A DNA stretch of 64,000 nt from Nitrososphaerota archaeon (GTDB taxonomy: Archaea > Thermoproteota > Nitrososphaeria > Nitrososphaerales > Gagatemarchaeaceae), in assembly GCA_029785085.1 (NCBI GenBank), contig JAFMAI010000002.1:58351-122350 (forward strand), in the 5' to 3' direction. The first letter of the stretch is position 1, and each line of letters starts with the position of its first letter. This document shows, piece after piece, positions 27,214 to 35,733 of this stretch. The notes beneath the pieces were generated by a model. That model worked only from the letters and a program-made list of their open reading frames with translations, ran no database searches and had not been told where the DNA came from. Both the position numbers and the translations under genes were made by a program.

Positions 27214-28314
27214 CTACACCTTTGTCCCGCAGTTGTTACAGAACTTCGCCCCGGCTGCAATGTGGCTTCCGCAATTGGGGCAGAACTTGCTCCCTCCGGC
27301 AGGGGCGGGAGCTCCTTCCGGAGCGGGAAAGTTGAAACCGCAGTTAGGACAGAACTTCGCCGAAGCCGCGACAAGTGACCCGCAGTTGGGACAGCTTTTC
27401 TGATTCATCCCCTGGCCCATCCCCGCGGCCATGGATCCTCCAATCACTCCGCCGACCCCTATGCCTGCCCCGAGTCCCGCGAACGTCCCAGCTCCCCCAG
27501 ACTGGTTCTTGGCAGCGTCGTCGATGGCCTTCCCAGTCTGGTATTGCATGAAGTTGACGCCTAGCACCTGCATCTGAGATCTGGTGTCGATCGCCTTCTG
27601 CACCTCGTCGGGGAGGCTGATAGTCAGGCCGGAGATTTTGTTAATCTCTATTCCGTACTGTCCGAGGTTATCCGGCCCAGACGAGAGGACCTCTTGCTCG
27701 ATGTTGGTCAGATTGGCCGCCAAATCAGTAATCTTCAGCCCCTGAGCCTTCATTTTCCCCAGGGAATTGTAAACAAGTATCACCATTTGCTCCTTAATCC
27801 TGTCTTCTACATCGCCCGAAGACTCCGATGCGAACGTCCCTACGAACTGGTTGATGAACAGCTCGGGCGAAGAGATCCTCCACCTGTACTCCCCGAAGAC
27901 CCTGAGGTTCACAATCCCGAACGTCGGGTCAGTGAACTGGTACGGCTGCGTGCTCCCGAACTTGCCATCTAGGTACCTCTTGGGCACGTAGTAGACCTCA
28001 GCCCACTGGGTCACACCGGTAAAGGATTTCAGAAGCTTCCCGACGATTGGTGCGTTGAAGTCTGTCAGCGCATATCTGTTTGGCTGGTCGAAGTACGTGA
28101 GGACCTTCCCATCTCTGTAGAACACAGCTATCTCGTCTTCCCTGACCACTATGTTGTCATTCAGCCTGATTTGCCTAGGCGCCTTCCAGAGGACGTTGTA
28201 GACCCCGGCGGAAGGCTGCTTGTACTGGTCGTCCCAGGCGAAGGTCGTTGACCCGAAGACGCTCCCTCCGGTCGCCGGAACGCTCCCGCCACTGCTCTTC
28301 TTGCCGAACACCAT
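27214..28314 (-). CDS. SPFH-domain (YdjI/virion-core-like) protein with three zinc ribbons
   Basis: Residues about 25-250 form an SPFH-like band-7 domain of the YdjI/'virion core' type: VYNVLWKAPRQIRLND, ADIVVREDEIAVFYRDG, and the predicted helical KISGLTISLPDEVQKAIDTR. A Gly-rich hinge is followed by a zinc-ribbon pair and one more ribbon (CPNCGS...CPNCG; CPNCGS...CNNCG). SPFH proteins oligomerise on membranes into microdomains; here membrane attachment must come from partners since no clear transmembrane segment is seen. Middle gene of a three-gene operon. Confidence 0.88.
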   Translation of the reverse strand: MVFGKKSSGGSVPATGGSVFGSTTFAWDDQYKQPSAGVYNVLWKAPRQIRLNDNIVVREDEIAVFYRDGKVLTYFDQPNRYALTDFNAPIVGKLLKSFTGVTQWAEVYYVPKRYLDGKFGSTQPYQFTDPTFGIVNLRVFGEYRWRISSPELFINQFVGTFASESSGDVEDRIKEQMVILVYNSLGKMKAQGLKITDLAANLTNIEQEVLSSGPDNLGQYGIEINKISGLTISLPDEVQKAIDTRSQMQVLGVNFMQYQTGKAIDDAAKNQSGGAGTFAGLGAGIGVGGVIGGSMAAGMGQGMNQKSCPNCGSLVAASAKFCPNCGFNFPAPEGAPAPAGGSKFCPNCGSHIAAGAKFCNNCGTKV

Positions 28315-28319
28315 CTATC

Positions 28320-28868
28320 TCACTGCCCGAGGGCAATTCCCTCTATGACTTCGACCCTCTGCGACCATTTCTGTCTTATATCCATCACCGAGCGCGAGAA
28401 GCCATCCAGCACCCCCTGGACCGGGTTGGGGGTCGCGGGGTCGTAGATCAGGGTCCCCGGCGCCGAGGCGCGATCGAGCTGCCAGACTGCGCTCACAAAA
28501 GAGTAATCGTATTCGTAAAGCTTGTTCAGTTTGTCGTCAGTAATCTGAATCGGGGCGACCCACCCCGCGTATCCCTGGGCCGCGTGTCTCACCTCTCCAC
28601 TGAGTGCCTGGACATGGGCTATCAGAGAGCCCACCGCTCCTAGATTTATGAGGTCGTTGCTCGAAGCAATCTGCTTCCTGAGCTGCTGCAGGTTGTCCTT
28701 CACATGGTCGAGCTTGTCGGCGACTTGGTTCCTCAGGAGGGAGTCGGATGCCCTGAGGTCCTCTTTAGTTCTGTACCCTCTGAGACCTGGGATGAGGAGT
28801 TCCAGTTTCTTGGCGATGCCCCTGTTACCGTCAACCTGCTGCCTGATATCAGGGCTGTTCTGCGACAC
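28320..28868 (-). CDS. Coiled-coil hypothetical protein, first gene of SPFH operon
   Basis: 182 aa, largely helical, with heptad-like stretches (IAKKLELLIPGLRGYRTKEDLRAS; LRNQVADKLDHVKDNLQQLRKQI) and an Asn/Asp-rich loop. It has no cysteine and no membrane span. In similar bacterial and archaeal neighbourhoods, helical proteins accompany SPFH/zinc-ribbon genes. Stop and the next start are 5 bp apart, so it is probably coupled to the SPFH gene. Confidence 0.8.
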   Translation of the reverse strand: MSQNSPDIRQQVDGNRGIAKKLELLIPGLRGYRTKEDLRASDSLLRNQVADKLDHVKDNLQQLRKQIASSNDLINLGAVGSLIAHVQALSGEVRHAAQGYAGWVAPIQITDDKLNKLYEYDYSFVSAVWQLDRASAPGTLIYDPATPNPVQGVLDGFSRSVMDIRQKWSQRVEVIEGIALGQ

Positions 28869-28895
28869 GGGCTTTCAAAATTCGACCCTTCTTCC

Positions 28896-28908
28896 ATCTA
28901 AATAAATA
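28896..28908. promoter_or_regulatory. Shared AT-rich promoter core between divergent genes
   Basis: CTAAATAAATATG lies about 20-30 nt from both divergent starts (28868 minus, 28927 plus), so one AT-rich core may serve TATA boxes in both directions. Confidence 0.5.
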
Positions 28909-28926
28909 TGGCGAACCACCATTCCC

Positions 28927-29745
28927 ATGAGAGGGTGTGCCTCGTTGGGTCTTGAGAAGCTGCGTATCGGGTGCAGCGGGTGGTCCTACAAGGACTGGGA
29001 GGGGGTCTTCTACCCGAAAGGGCTTGCAGCCAAGGAGTACCTCTCCTACTACTCGAAGGTCTTCAATGCCGTGGAGATAGACTCGAGTTTCTACCGGGTC
29101 CCCAGCCAGTTCATAGTCAACCAATGGAGGAGCAACACTCCGAGCGGGTTCGTCTTCTCCCCCAAGCTCCCCAAAAAGATCACCCACGAGAAGAAGCTCA
29201 AGGAAACCGAATCGAGCCTAGTCTATTTCTACAGCGTCTTGACCAAGCTAAAGGACAAGCTGGGCCCGATTGCCATCCAGCTCCCCCCCTCCATCAAGCT
29301 CAGCACCCACGAGGAGGTCATGAAGGACTTCGTCTCGAAGCTGAGCCCTGAGTTCAGGCACGCGATCGAGTTCCGTCACAAGTCATGGTTTACCCCAGAC
29401 GTCTACTCTCTCCTAAGGAAGAACAACATCGCGATGATCTGGTCCCTGAACCAGTACGTCGAGACCCCTCCCGAGCTCACAGCCGACTTCATCTACGTGA
29501 GGATGGTCGGAGACAGGGAGATCACGGAGTTCACGGCGGTCCAGAAGGATAGATCGGAGGACATGGAGCGTTGGGCTACAGCGGTGATGGAAAGATCGTC
29601 GAAGTTCGAGGACGGATACGTCTTCTTCAACAATCACTTTGCAGGCTTCAGCCCTGAGTCCGCCAACGAGTTCCGCAGGCTCCTCGGCTTGATGGAACTC
29701 GACTGGAAGGCGCAGGGGACTGGACAGCAGACTTTGTTCGGGTAG
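28927..29745 (+). CDS. DUF72 (YecE) family protein
   Basis: TIM-barrel DUF72 protein: LRIGCSGWSYKDWEG, FNAVEIDSSFYRVPS, FVFSPKLPKKITHEKKL, the IAIQLPPS and FRHAIEFRHKSW blocks, and the C-terminal YVFFNNHFAGFSPESA. The function of the family is not firmly established; it may act on nucleic acids or cofactors. 272 aa is typical. It is followed after 10 bp by dinB in the same orientation, so a joint operon with a repair polymerase is likely. Confidence 0.93.
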   Translation: MRGCASLGLEKLRIGCSGWSYKDWEGVFYPKGLAAKEYLSYYSKVFNAVEIDSSFYRVPSQFIVNQWRSNTPSGFVFSPKLPKKITHEKKLKETESSLVYFYSVLTKLKDKLGPIAIQLPPSIKLSTHEEVMKDFVSKLSPEFRHAIEFRHKSWFTPDVYSLLRKNNIAMIWSLNQYVETPPELTADFIYVRMVGDREITEFTAVQKDRSEDMERWATAVMERSSKFEDGYVFFNNHFAGFSPESANEFRRLLGLMELDWKAQGTGQQTLFG

Positions 29746-29755
29746 TGCTTGATAT

Positions 29756-30847
29756 ATGCATCCTCAGCGCCGGTGCATCCTCCATGTCGACTTGGATGCG
29801 TTCTACGTCTCCACGGAGGTCAGAGAGCACCCGGAACTGAAGGGGCTCCCTGTAGTCGTGGGCGCGGACCCGGAAGGAGGGATGGGGCGGGGTGTCGTTG
29901 TCGCTTGTTCTTACGCTGCCCGGAAGTTCGGTCTTCGTTCTGGGATGCCTATCACTCAGGCTTACAGGCTCTGCCCTCAGGCGAAGTACATACAACCAAA
30001 CTGGGGTCTCTATGAACGTGTTTCGGAGGAGGTAATGGCTACGCTGAGAAGCTTTGCCGATAGGTTCGAACAAGGGAGCATAGACGAGGCTTACCTCGAC
30101 GTCACAGGCAGAGCAGGGGACGAGCGCTCCGGAGCAGACTTGGCCATGGAAATCAAGAGGACCATTGGGGAAAAGCACGGCCTCACCTGTTCTATCGGGG
30201 TCGCACCGAACAAGTCTTCGGCGAAAATCGCTTCTGATAGGAACAAGCCTGACGGCATGACCGTTGTTCCGTTCGGGGAAGTGCGCGGGTTCCTCGCCCC
30301 TCTCCATGTGGGAGTAGTCCCAGGCATCGGCCCGAGGACGCACGAGTTTCTAAACGAGAAGGGTATTGTGACTATTGCCCAGCTCCAGCAGTTGGAGGGG
30401 AAGCAACTCCTCTCTTGGTTTGGAAAGAACGGGGTCTGGCTGTGGGGTGTAATCCACGGCGAAGAGGCGGTCGAGGTAAGAGAGCAGGCGCTCCCGAAGT
30501 CACTCAGTGTAGAGCGGACTTTCAAGGACGACGTAAGCGACTTTATGACGGTCAGAAGGGAAGCAATCGATGCCGCCACTGAGCTGATGCGGAGGGTGAA
30601 ATCTGCGGGTTACTCTTACAGGGTAGCTGGGATAAAGATCAGGTTCCGCGGGTTCGAGACCCACACTAGAGAGCGAACCCTCATCAATCGCGCTGACAAC
30701 GAACGGCCTTTGTTTGCAAGCGTAGAAAGGCTTCTGGACGAGTTCGAGTCTTGGGAAAAGCTGGTGCGCCTTATAGGAGTCAGAGTCGCAGGCATTCAAC
30801 ATTCCTCCTCGGGACTATCAAAACTCGACGACTGGGCCGTGGGCTAA
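29756..30847 (+). CDS. dinB: Y-family DNA polymerase IV
   Basis: Translesion polymerase of the DinB/Dpo4 type. Catalytic motifs are HVDLDAFYVSTEV, VACSYAARKFGLRSGMP, GSIDEAYLDVT (second acidic pair) and SIGVAPNKSSAKIAS; the HhH thumb part GVVPGIGPRTHEFLNEKG and the little-finger domain complete the 363 aa. No C-terminal PIP box motif is obvious. It shares an operon with the DUF72 gene. Confidence 0.96.
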   Translation: MHPQRRCILHVDLDAFYVSTEVREHPELKGLPVVVGADPEGGMGRGVVVACSYAARKFGLRSGMPITQAYRLCPQAKYIQPNWGLYERVSEEVMATLRSFADRFEQGSIDEAYLDVTGRAGDERSGADLAMEIKRTIGEKHGLTCSIGVAPNKSSAKIASDRNKPDGMTVVPFGEVRGFLAPLHVGVVPGIGPRTHEFLNEKGIVTIAQLQQLEGKQLLSWFGKNGVWLWGVIHGEEAVEVREQALPKSLSVERTFKDDVSDFMTVRREAIDAATELMRRVKSAGYSYRVAGIKIRFRGFETHTRERTLINRADNERPLFASVERLLDEFESWEKLVRLIGVRVAGIQHSSSGLSKLDDWAVG

Positions 30848-31324
30848 GTGTGTCCCTATTTCTCCGGGAGCCTTGCTCTCCTGAACATGCCCTATGGACG
30901 GATACCTGCCAACATAGGAGGAAATGAGGTAGACTGCAGCGGCGAGGCGCCCTGCATGAATCGGGCCGTACTCCAAGTAACCTGAAGGGAGTTTGGGCGC
31001 CTCCGCAGGGACGCGATGACACCTGACGCTGCCACTCTTTCGTCGGAAGACATGACCACCGCTGCCGGCGTCAAAGGACCGGCGACTCAAACAACCCACT
31101 CGTCGCATAGGAGGCTCCGTGGCCGCTGAGAACCCGGCGCCAGCAGAGCAAAAATCACGCTCCCATGCCCCGATCATCGGTAAGGAAGCAGGAGAGTCAG
31201 CATAGACGAAACCAACCGCGACGCTTGGAATTTAGGTGAGATATATCAGGAGTCTTGCCTCTCTCAGAATCCTCATTGTGCTCGCTGAACAGGCAGGCTC
31301 CGCCAAGCATCAAATCCAGTCAGT
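30848..31324. other. Stretch without a supported gene
   Basis: About 475 bp between dinB and a membrane-protein gene. Overlapping minus-strand frames (for example 30892-31074) do not look convincing. No repeat or RNA identified. Confidence 0.45.
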
Positions 31325-31960
31325 ATGAACGCGAACTACGAGTCAGGACGTACACCGGGAACATCCATCAGCGCGACAAGTACGCTCTACCCTAAAGTAC
31401 CAGCAGAGAGCTCCACCTGCAGCATGAAGCCCTTTCCTGGGGTTGCCGCCGAGGCAGTAGCACTGTCCGTCATGCTCGCATCCGCTAGGGCCGTGCCAGC
31501 TGGGTCCTCCTTCGCCGTGTACCTCGTCGTGATGCAACTGTTGTCCACGTACCTGATACACTGTCCTGCTCATTACTTGTTGGGAACCTTCGCTGGCATA
31601 AGGTTCAGGGATATCCGCTTCAGGCGAACCTCACTTGCTCGCGCCTTCCCAATGAAGGCGAGGCGTTTCGTCGGGCTTCTGCCGACTCTTACACTCTCTA
31701 CGGAGAAGCCCTCTATGGCACGGGCTTCGCGTAGAGGGATCGCTGCTATGTACGCAGCAGGTGCTGTGGCGTCGATGGGCTCGGCGTTGCTCATAGCCGT
31801 CGCAGCCACTCTGGCCGAGCCAGTCCTTTACTCGGCCCCCGCATGGGCAATAGCCTTGGGATACCTGCTCTTCGACATCGTCTTCTCTCCAAGAAGCGGA
31901 GACTTGATGCGGTCCAAGAAAGCCTTGAAGGGCTTGTCGCATCCCATTCATGGTCCCTAG
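31325..31960 (+). CDS. Membrane protein, 211 aa
   Basis: Hydrophobic segments at about residues 40-57, 62-88 (YLVVMQLLSTYLIHCPAHYLLGTFAG), 140-160 and 165-185, with the polar block GIRFRDIRFRRTSLARAF and the C-terminal motif LGYLLFDIVFSPRSGDLMRSKKA. This pattern recurs, in my memory, in uncharacterised archaeal membrane proteins, but I cannot name the family. ATG 31325; the first 35 Ser/Thr-rich residues may not be translated. Confidence 0.65.
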   Translation: MNANYESGRTPGTSISATSTLYPKVPAESSTCSMKPFPGVAAEAVALSVMLASARAVPAGSSFAVYLVVMQLLSTYLIHCPAHYLLGTFAGIRFRDIRFRRTSLARAFPMKARRFVGLLPTLTLSTEKPSMARASRRGIAAMYAAGAVASMGSALLIAVAATLAEPVLYSAPAWAIALGYLLFDIVFSPRSGDLMRSKKALKGLSHPIHGP

Positions 31961-32153
31961 GCTGGAAACCCGGGCGCATCTCCTACTCGGGTCTGACCTG
32001 AAAGAATCGTGGACAAGGGAGGGCCATAACCTGTCGTGTTTCTCGCCGCTAGCGGAATTCAGCCTGGTTTGCGATGTCGGCCACGCCCCCCTGACAAAGA
32101 CGCCCCCCAAACATACTTGCCAGCGAGCGGCATGTCTCGGCATGGTTCCATGA

Positions 32154-32990
32154 TTATGTGGCCGCGCGCCGAGCTGCTAGCTCAAGCTTCTCTGCAAGCC
32201 ATGGGAGTGCCTGGGTGATGAACGACGGCCCATGATGCGCGAGGAAGTCCAGCGGGCCGGGCGTCACGAACACATTCCCAAGAGTGACAGCCTTCAGCCC
32301 TGCCCAGCCCCTAGTGCGTAGCAGGGCCGGGAGGTCCGCGTCTCCGAATTTGGAGTACATCTTGGGTTCATAGAATATTACATCAGGGTTCCTGGAGGAC
32401 ACTAGATTCAAATCTGGGACCAGCCACTCACAAGATTCCTTCTCGTACACATGCGAGCTCCCGAGGAGCCTGAACGCATCTGTGATGTAGCTGTAGGCGC
32501 CGAAGCTCACGGGCCCCCCCAAATTGATTTCAACATAGGAATTGAGCTTCGAAACCCTAGGAAGTCCCCCAAGTGACCTGAGGAGAGCCGTCTCCAGATC
32601 CCGGCCCATCCTTGCGGCACCCGCCACCAGACCTATCTTGACCACGAAGTCTACAATGCCCGCCACCGACAGAGGAAGCTCGAGCGGGAACACTGGATAC
32701 TTTTTCGACAACCTAACTGCGAATTCGCGCTGGTATCCCGTGACGGCAAGGATCAGGTCCGGGCTGAGCTCATCGAGGACTTCTTCTCTTACCGTGTTGT
32801 AACTCCCAAGCTTCCGTTTCGACTTCGCCTCCGCCGGCCGAGCGCAGAACGCGGTGACTCCGACGACCTTGTCACCAAGCCCGAGTTGGAAGAGTGTCTC
32901 AGTGGCCGCAGGGCTAAAACTCACGATTCTTTCAGGCGAATCTGGGACTTGCACTGCGGTCCCGAGGACTTCACTGAAGACCTTCATCAT
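32154..32990 (-). CDS. BtuF-like periplasmic-binding-fold protein lacking a signal peptide
   Basis: Two-lobe binding-protein fold of the corrinoid/iron-chelate class: RIVSFSPAATETLFQLGLGDKVVGVTAFC, SPDLILAVTG, FGAYSYITDAFRLLGSSHVYE and NPDVIFYEP. The family normally delivers B12 or siderophores to an ABC importer, but the N-terminus MMKVFSEVLGTAVQVPDSPER has no signal sequence. Either it functions inside the cell or it has a different role such as cofactor scavenging. It is divergent from an S-component-like gene. Confidence 0.8.
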   Translation of the reverse strand: MMKVFSEVLGTAVQVPDSPERIVSFSPAATETLFQLGLGDKVVGVTAFCARPAEAKSKRKLGSYNTVREEVLDELSPDLILAVTGYQREFAVRLSKKYPVFPLELPLSVAGIVDFVVKIGLVAGAARMGRDLETALLRSLGGLPRVSKLNSYVEINLGGPVSFGAYSYITDAFRLLGSSHVYEKESCEWLVPDLNLVSSRNPDVIFYEPKMYSKFGDADLPALLRTRGWAGLKAVTLGNVFVTPGPLDFLAHHGPSFITQALPWLAEKLELAARRAAT

Positions 32991-33039
32991 CGCGCTTCTT
33001 TGAACACCGTTGTGATATCTGTTTCCCGGAGACCTTGAC

Positions 33040-33063
33040 GAGTTATAACACCTGTTAAATACT
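33040..33063. promoter_or_regulatory. AT-rich divergent promoter region
   Basis: GTTATAAC and TTAAATACT lie between the divergent genes at 32990 (minus) and 33092 (plus). TTAAATACT is about 30 nt from the plus start; the other box fits the minus gene less tightly. AACACCTGTT gives a short inverted repeat. Confidence 0.45.
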
Positions 33064-33091
33064 CTTCATCGGAATCCTTGGGCCAACCAGC

Positions 33092-33625
33092 TTGGTGGAC
33101 TCCAAGAAACTGATTACGGCCACGCTCTTCGGCGTAGTGATAGGCGTAGTCTATGGCGCACTACCGTTTGAAATCGGCGACTCACTGATCATATTCGAAG
33201 CCGTACTCCTCTCGCTCAGCTTCATTCTACTCGGTCCCGGAGGTGCGACCTACACAGGCTTCGTCAACGGGCTGGTAGAGACACCGCTGCAGCTCTCGTT
33301 CGGCCCGTTCGTATTCGTGGTGGCGTTCTTATATGGGGTCCTAGTGGACTTGTTCTGCAGCGTCTTCAAGGTGACCTCCGGAGGCAAAGTCCATCCGAAG
33401 AGGCTCGTGGCTTCGTTGACCCTGAGCACCGTCATAGTAGGCGCGGCTGCGACCTACGCTTTCCTGGCATTCGGCTTTGGTACCTCAGCGCCTTTCCTGG
33501 AATTGTATCTGCCGATCCTGATTATAGGGGTCGTGAGCGGGACCGTAGGAGGATTCCTCGGCGCCAGGCTGTGGGAACGGAACCTCAGGCACAGATTCAC
33601 TCCCGTCCAGCAGCCTGCGAACTAG
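33092..33625 (+). CDS. Membrane protein resembling an ECF transporter S component
   Basis: Five to six hydrophobic helices in 177 aa, with the segment LLGPGGATYTGFVNGLVETPLQLSFGPFVFVVAFLYGVLVDL resembling the substrate-binding half of ECF-type S components. No ATPase or T component is adjacent, which is usual when the ECF module is encoded elsewhere. The BtuF-like gene on the other side hints at cobalamin or other cofactor uptake, but the family call is tentative. Start is TTG 33092 or GTG 33095. Confidence 0.6.
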   Translation: MVDSKKLITATLFGVVIGVVYGALPFEIGDSLIIFEAVLLSLSFILLGPGGATYTGFVNGLVETPLQLSFGPFVFVVAFLYGVLVDLFCSVFKVTSGGKVHPKRLVASLTLSTVIVGAAATYAFLAFGFGTSAPFLELYLPILIIGVVSGTVGGFLGARLWERNLRHRFTPVQQPAN

Positions 33626-33860
33626 TTGGGTTGCTTCGGAGCTCTCTTCCCAGTTTCCTGGTGAACCTTCGGAGAAAGCCATAGAGCACGAGCCCGAGGA
33701 TGATGAAGGCTGCCCCTTCTACTTCGTTTGTCACAACTCCAGCTATGACTCCCGTGAGCAAGACGAACAACCCAATGATGGTTATCAGAATCGCGGCTGT
33801 CTTCGATATCGGGCTAGCTCTTACTGCCAATTGCTGACGCTTCGGAGGGGGGTTAAACAA
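33597..33860 (-). CDS. Small membrane protein, 87 aa
   Basis: A TTG at 33860 (FNPPPKRQQLAVRAS) precedes two hydrophobic segments (TAAILITIIGLFVLLTGVIAGVV; GAAFIILGLVLYGFL) and a basic C-terminus. A later TTG (33827 region) is also possible. The longer in-frame reading to 34088 is wrong because that region is the zinc-ribbon gene below in another frame. Third gene downstream of the NAD(P)HX epimerase; overlaps the 3' end of the S-component-like gene. Confidence 0.55.
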   Translation of the reverse strand: MFNPPPKRQQLAVRASPISKTAAILITIIGLFVLLTGVIAGVVTNEVEGAAFIILGLVLYGFLRRFTRKLGRELRSNPTSSQAAGRE

Positions 33861-33895
33861 CTGTTGCGACTCTGAGCAACCGGCCCCAGAAGGCG

Positions 33896-34072
33896 TCAGT
33901 GGCGCTTGGTCCGTTTCTCCTCTTCCATGAGAATCTTGTACAGTCTGAACCTGTCGTTCTCTCCTGGAGAGAGGGTATAGCCGCACACCCGGCAAGAAAC
34001 GCCTTGGCCAGTCTCCTTCAGGTCGAATCGCCCGCACTTCGGGCACTTCATCTCGTCCCGCTGGGCCTTCAT
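33896..34072 (-). CDS. Small zinc-ribbon protein, 58 aa
   Basis: A short frame not easily noticed because a longer frame covers it. ATG 34072 begins MKAQRDEMKCPKCGRFDLKE, followed by CRVCGYTLSPGEND and a Lys/Glu-rich tail. The two CxxC knuckles form one treble-clef or zinc-ribbon. It starts 43 bp after the NAD(P)HX epimerase stop in the same direction. Likely nucleic-acid or protein interaction. Confidence 0.7.
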   Translation of the reverse strand: MKAQRDEMKCPKCGRFDLKETGQGVSCRVCGYTLSPGENDRFRLYKILMEEEKRTKRH

Positions 34073-34115
34073 GACTCGTCTCCGACATAGGACCGAGTCA
34101 AAAGCATTGACACTT

Positions 34116-34829
34116 TCACCAAATCCTAACCACTGGCCCCCCGCTGAACAGCCTGTTCTCCTGCGAGAAGTACCGGTAGACCTCCGGTGGGAACGAGATG
34201 TCAGCCAGGTAGAGGTCTCCGAGAAGAGTCTTAGCTTTGGGGTTAAGGAATCCTGTCTTCGGAAGTCCGAAGGTCAGTGTCAAGTCGGCGTCAATGCATG
34301 GGTGACCAGGCTCTCCTGATGTGGCATCCAACCCTGAGGGTATGTCCACAGCGAGCGTCTTAGCCGTAGACTTTGTCGCCTTGGTTATGAGGGTCGCCAA
34401 ATGCTCCCGGGGATTCCCTTTGGAAGCGTAGCCCAAAAGGGCATCAACCAAGAGGTCGGCCTCACCGATATCTCCGTCAGGCCCTGACGTTTCGATTCCG
34501 ATCTTCTCGACGGCCACGAGCTGCCTGGCAGGAACGTCGCGCATTCCTCCTCTCGTTCCACCCAACAACACGCGCACACAGGCTCCCCAGTTGTGCAGAT
34601 GCCTCGCAGCGACAAGACCGTCCCCCCCGTTATTTCCCCTGCCGATCAGGCAACACACCGCCTTTCCTGATACCTCGCCGCCCAGCATCCCCCTGGCTAC
34701 TTCAGCTGTTCTAAGCCCTGCGTTTTCCATCAAGGAGAGCACGTCGATTCCATAGGATTCAATTGTCATTCTGTCGGCTTCAGCCATCTCCTCAGCTGAA
34801 AGGAATGTGAACCCACGTTCCGATTTCAT
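34116..34829 (-). CDS. NAD(P)H-hydrate epimerase (YjeF N-terminal domain)
   Basis: Repairs damaged NAD(P)H by interconverting R- and S-hydrates. YjeF-N motifs are present: MTIESYGIDVLSLMENAG, IGRGNNGGDGLVAARHL, the DALLGYASKG loop with the catalytic Asp and the VDIPSGLDATSG block. Only the epimerase domain is present (237 aa), so the ADP/ATP-dependent dehydratase must be encoded separately or absent. First gene of a set with the zinc-ribbon and membrane-protein genes. Confidence 0.93.
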   Translation of the reverse strand: MKSERGFTFLSAEEMAEADRMTIESYGIDVLSLMENAGLRTAEVARGMLGGEVSGKAVCCLIGRGNNGGDGLVAARHLHNWGACVRVLLGGTRGGMRDVPARQLVAVEKIGIETSGPDGDIGEADLLVDALLGYASKGNPREHLATLITKATKSTAKTLAVDIPSGLDATSGEPGHPCIDADLTLTFGLPKTGFLNPKAKTLLGDLYLADISFPPEVYRYFSQENRLFSGGPVVRIW

Positions 34830-34941
34830 CTTCCTGACCTCCGTGGTCTTCGTATTTCAGCATAGGTCGCATTGGCACTTCTTCCTTCCGACCGCACCTG
34901 TCAACTATATTTCTTCAAAATGGCACACGGTTTAGAGCCCG

Positions 34942-34950
34942 AGGTATATT
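34942..34950 (+). promoter_or_regulatory. TATA-like box of the cdvB-like gene
   Basis: GGTATATTC starts 37 nt before the ATG at 34979, leaving room for a short leader of a few bases. Confidence 0.5.
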
Positions 34951-34978
34951 CGACCTAAGTGTCCTTTCGGGGCAGGCA

Positions 34979-35626
34979 ATGAGTTTTTCATCCAAGTGGC
35001 AGAGGAAAGACCAGGGGCCTGGTTTGGTGGACAGGCTCAGGGGCACGGTCAGACCTCCGACGCCGCTGAAATCTCAGATTGAGCAGGCCAACAGGCAGAT
35101 TAGGCTGCTCATCTCTCAGCTTGATGGGACAGTCAACAGAATCAAGCAGCGCGACTCAACCATATTCAAGAATGTGGTATCCTCTCTCGCGAAGCATGAT
35201 ATGCAGCATGCGGCGGTTTACGCCAACGAGCTCTCTGAAATACGCAAGATGGGGAAGATGGTGACTCAGGCGCAGTTGGCCATGGAGCAGATTTCCCTCA
35301 GACTCGGAACCATTACAGACCTCGGCGAGATAGCCAACACATTGGCCCCCGCGGTCTCGGTCATCAAGAATATGAAGGAGGGCCTGAGCAACGCGCTTCC
35401 AGACGCCGACAGGGAGATAAGCGAAATCTCAGGTCTACTCAGCAGCGTCCTCGTGGACGCCAGCACTTCAGGAGGAATCTCCTTGAACTTCGACGCCGCG
35501 AACGAGGACGCACAGAGAGTCCTCGAAGAGGCCGCGGCCGTCGCGGAGCAAAGGATGAAGGACAGCTTCCCGGAGATACCAGTCGGGGTATTCAGCCAGG
35601 ACGAAGGCGAAGGACTCACTGCCTAG
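34979..35626 (+). CDS. CdvB-family ESCRT-III-like protein
   Basis: 215 aa, mostly helical; the N-terminal basic helix region (RLRGTVRPPTPLKSQIEQANRQIRLLISQLDGTVNRIKQRD) and the following coiled helices match the Snf7/CdvB core, followed by an acidic helix (DAANEDAQRVLEEAAAVAEQRM). ESCRT-III proteins build filaments for membrane scission in cell division or vesicle formation of TACK archaea. It lacks a C-terminal MIM2 plus winged-helix tail of main CdvB, so it is more like a CdvB1/B2 paralogue. CdvA and CdvC are not in the window. Confidence 0.85.
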   Translation: MSFSSKWQRKDQGPGLVDRLRGTVRPPTPLKSQIEQANRQIRLLISQLDGTVNRIKQRDSTIFKNVVSSLAKHDMQHAAVYANELSEIRKMGKMVTQAQLAMEQISLRLGTITDLGEIANTLAPAVSVIKNMKEGLSNALPDADREISEISGLLSSVLVDASTSGGISLNFDAANEDAQRVLEEAAAVAEQRMKDSFPEIPVGVFSQDEGEGLTA

Positions 35627-35733
35627 GCCAGTGGATTCCCCCCAGGCAACGACGCTTTCATTTATTGCAACGGCCTTGACTGGTCAATCAGTTCGGTTCG
35701 TTTAATATCGGGAAAGCTGAATCGGGTCATGGC

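Noticed and set aside
33597..34088. One 163-aa minus-strand protein
   Set aside because: Its first half is a shadow of a 58-aa zinc-ribbon gene in another frame (33896-34072); only the membrane part after about 33860 looks coding.
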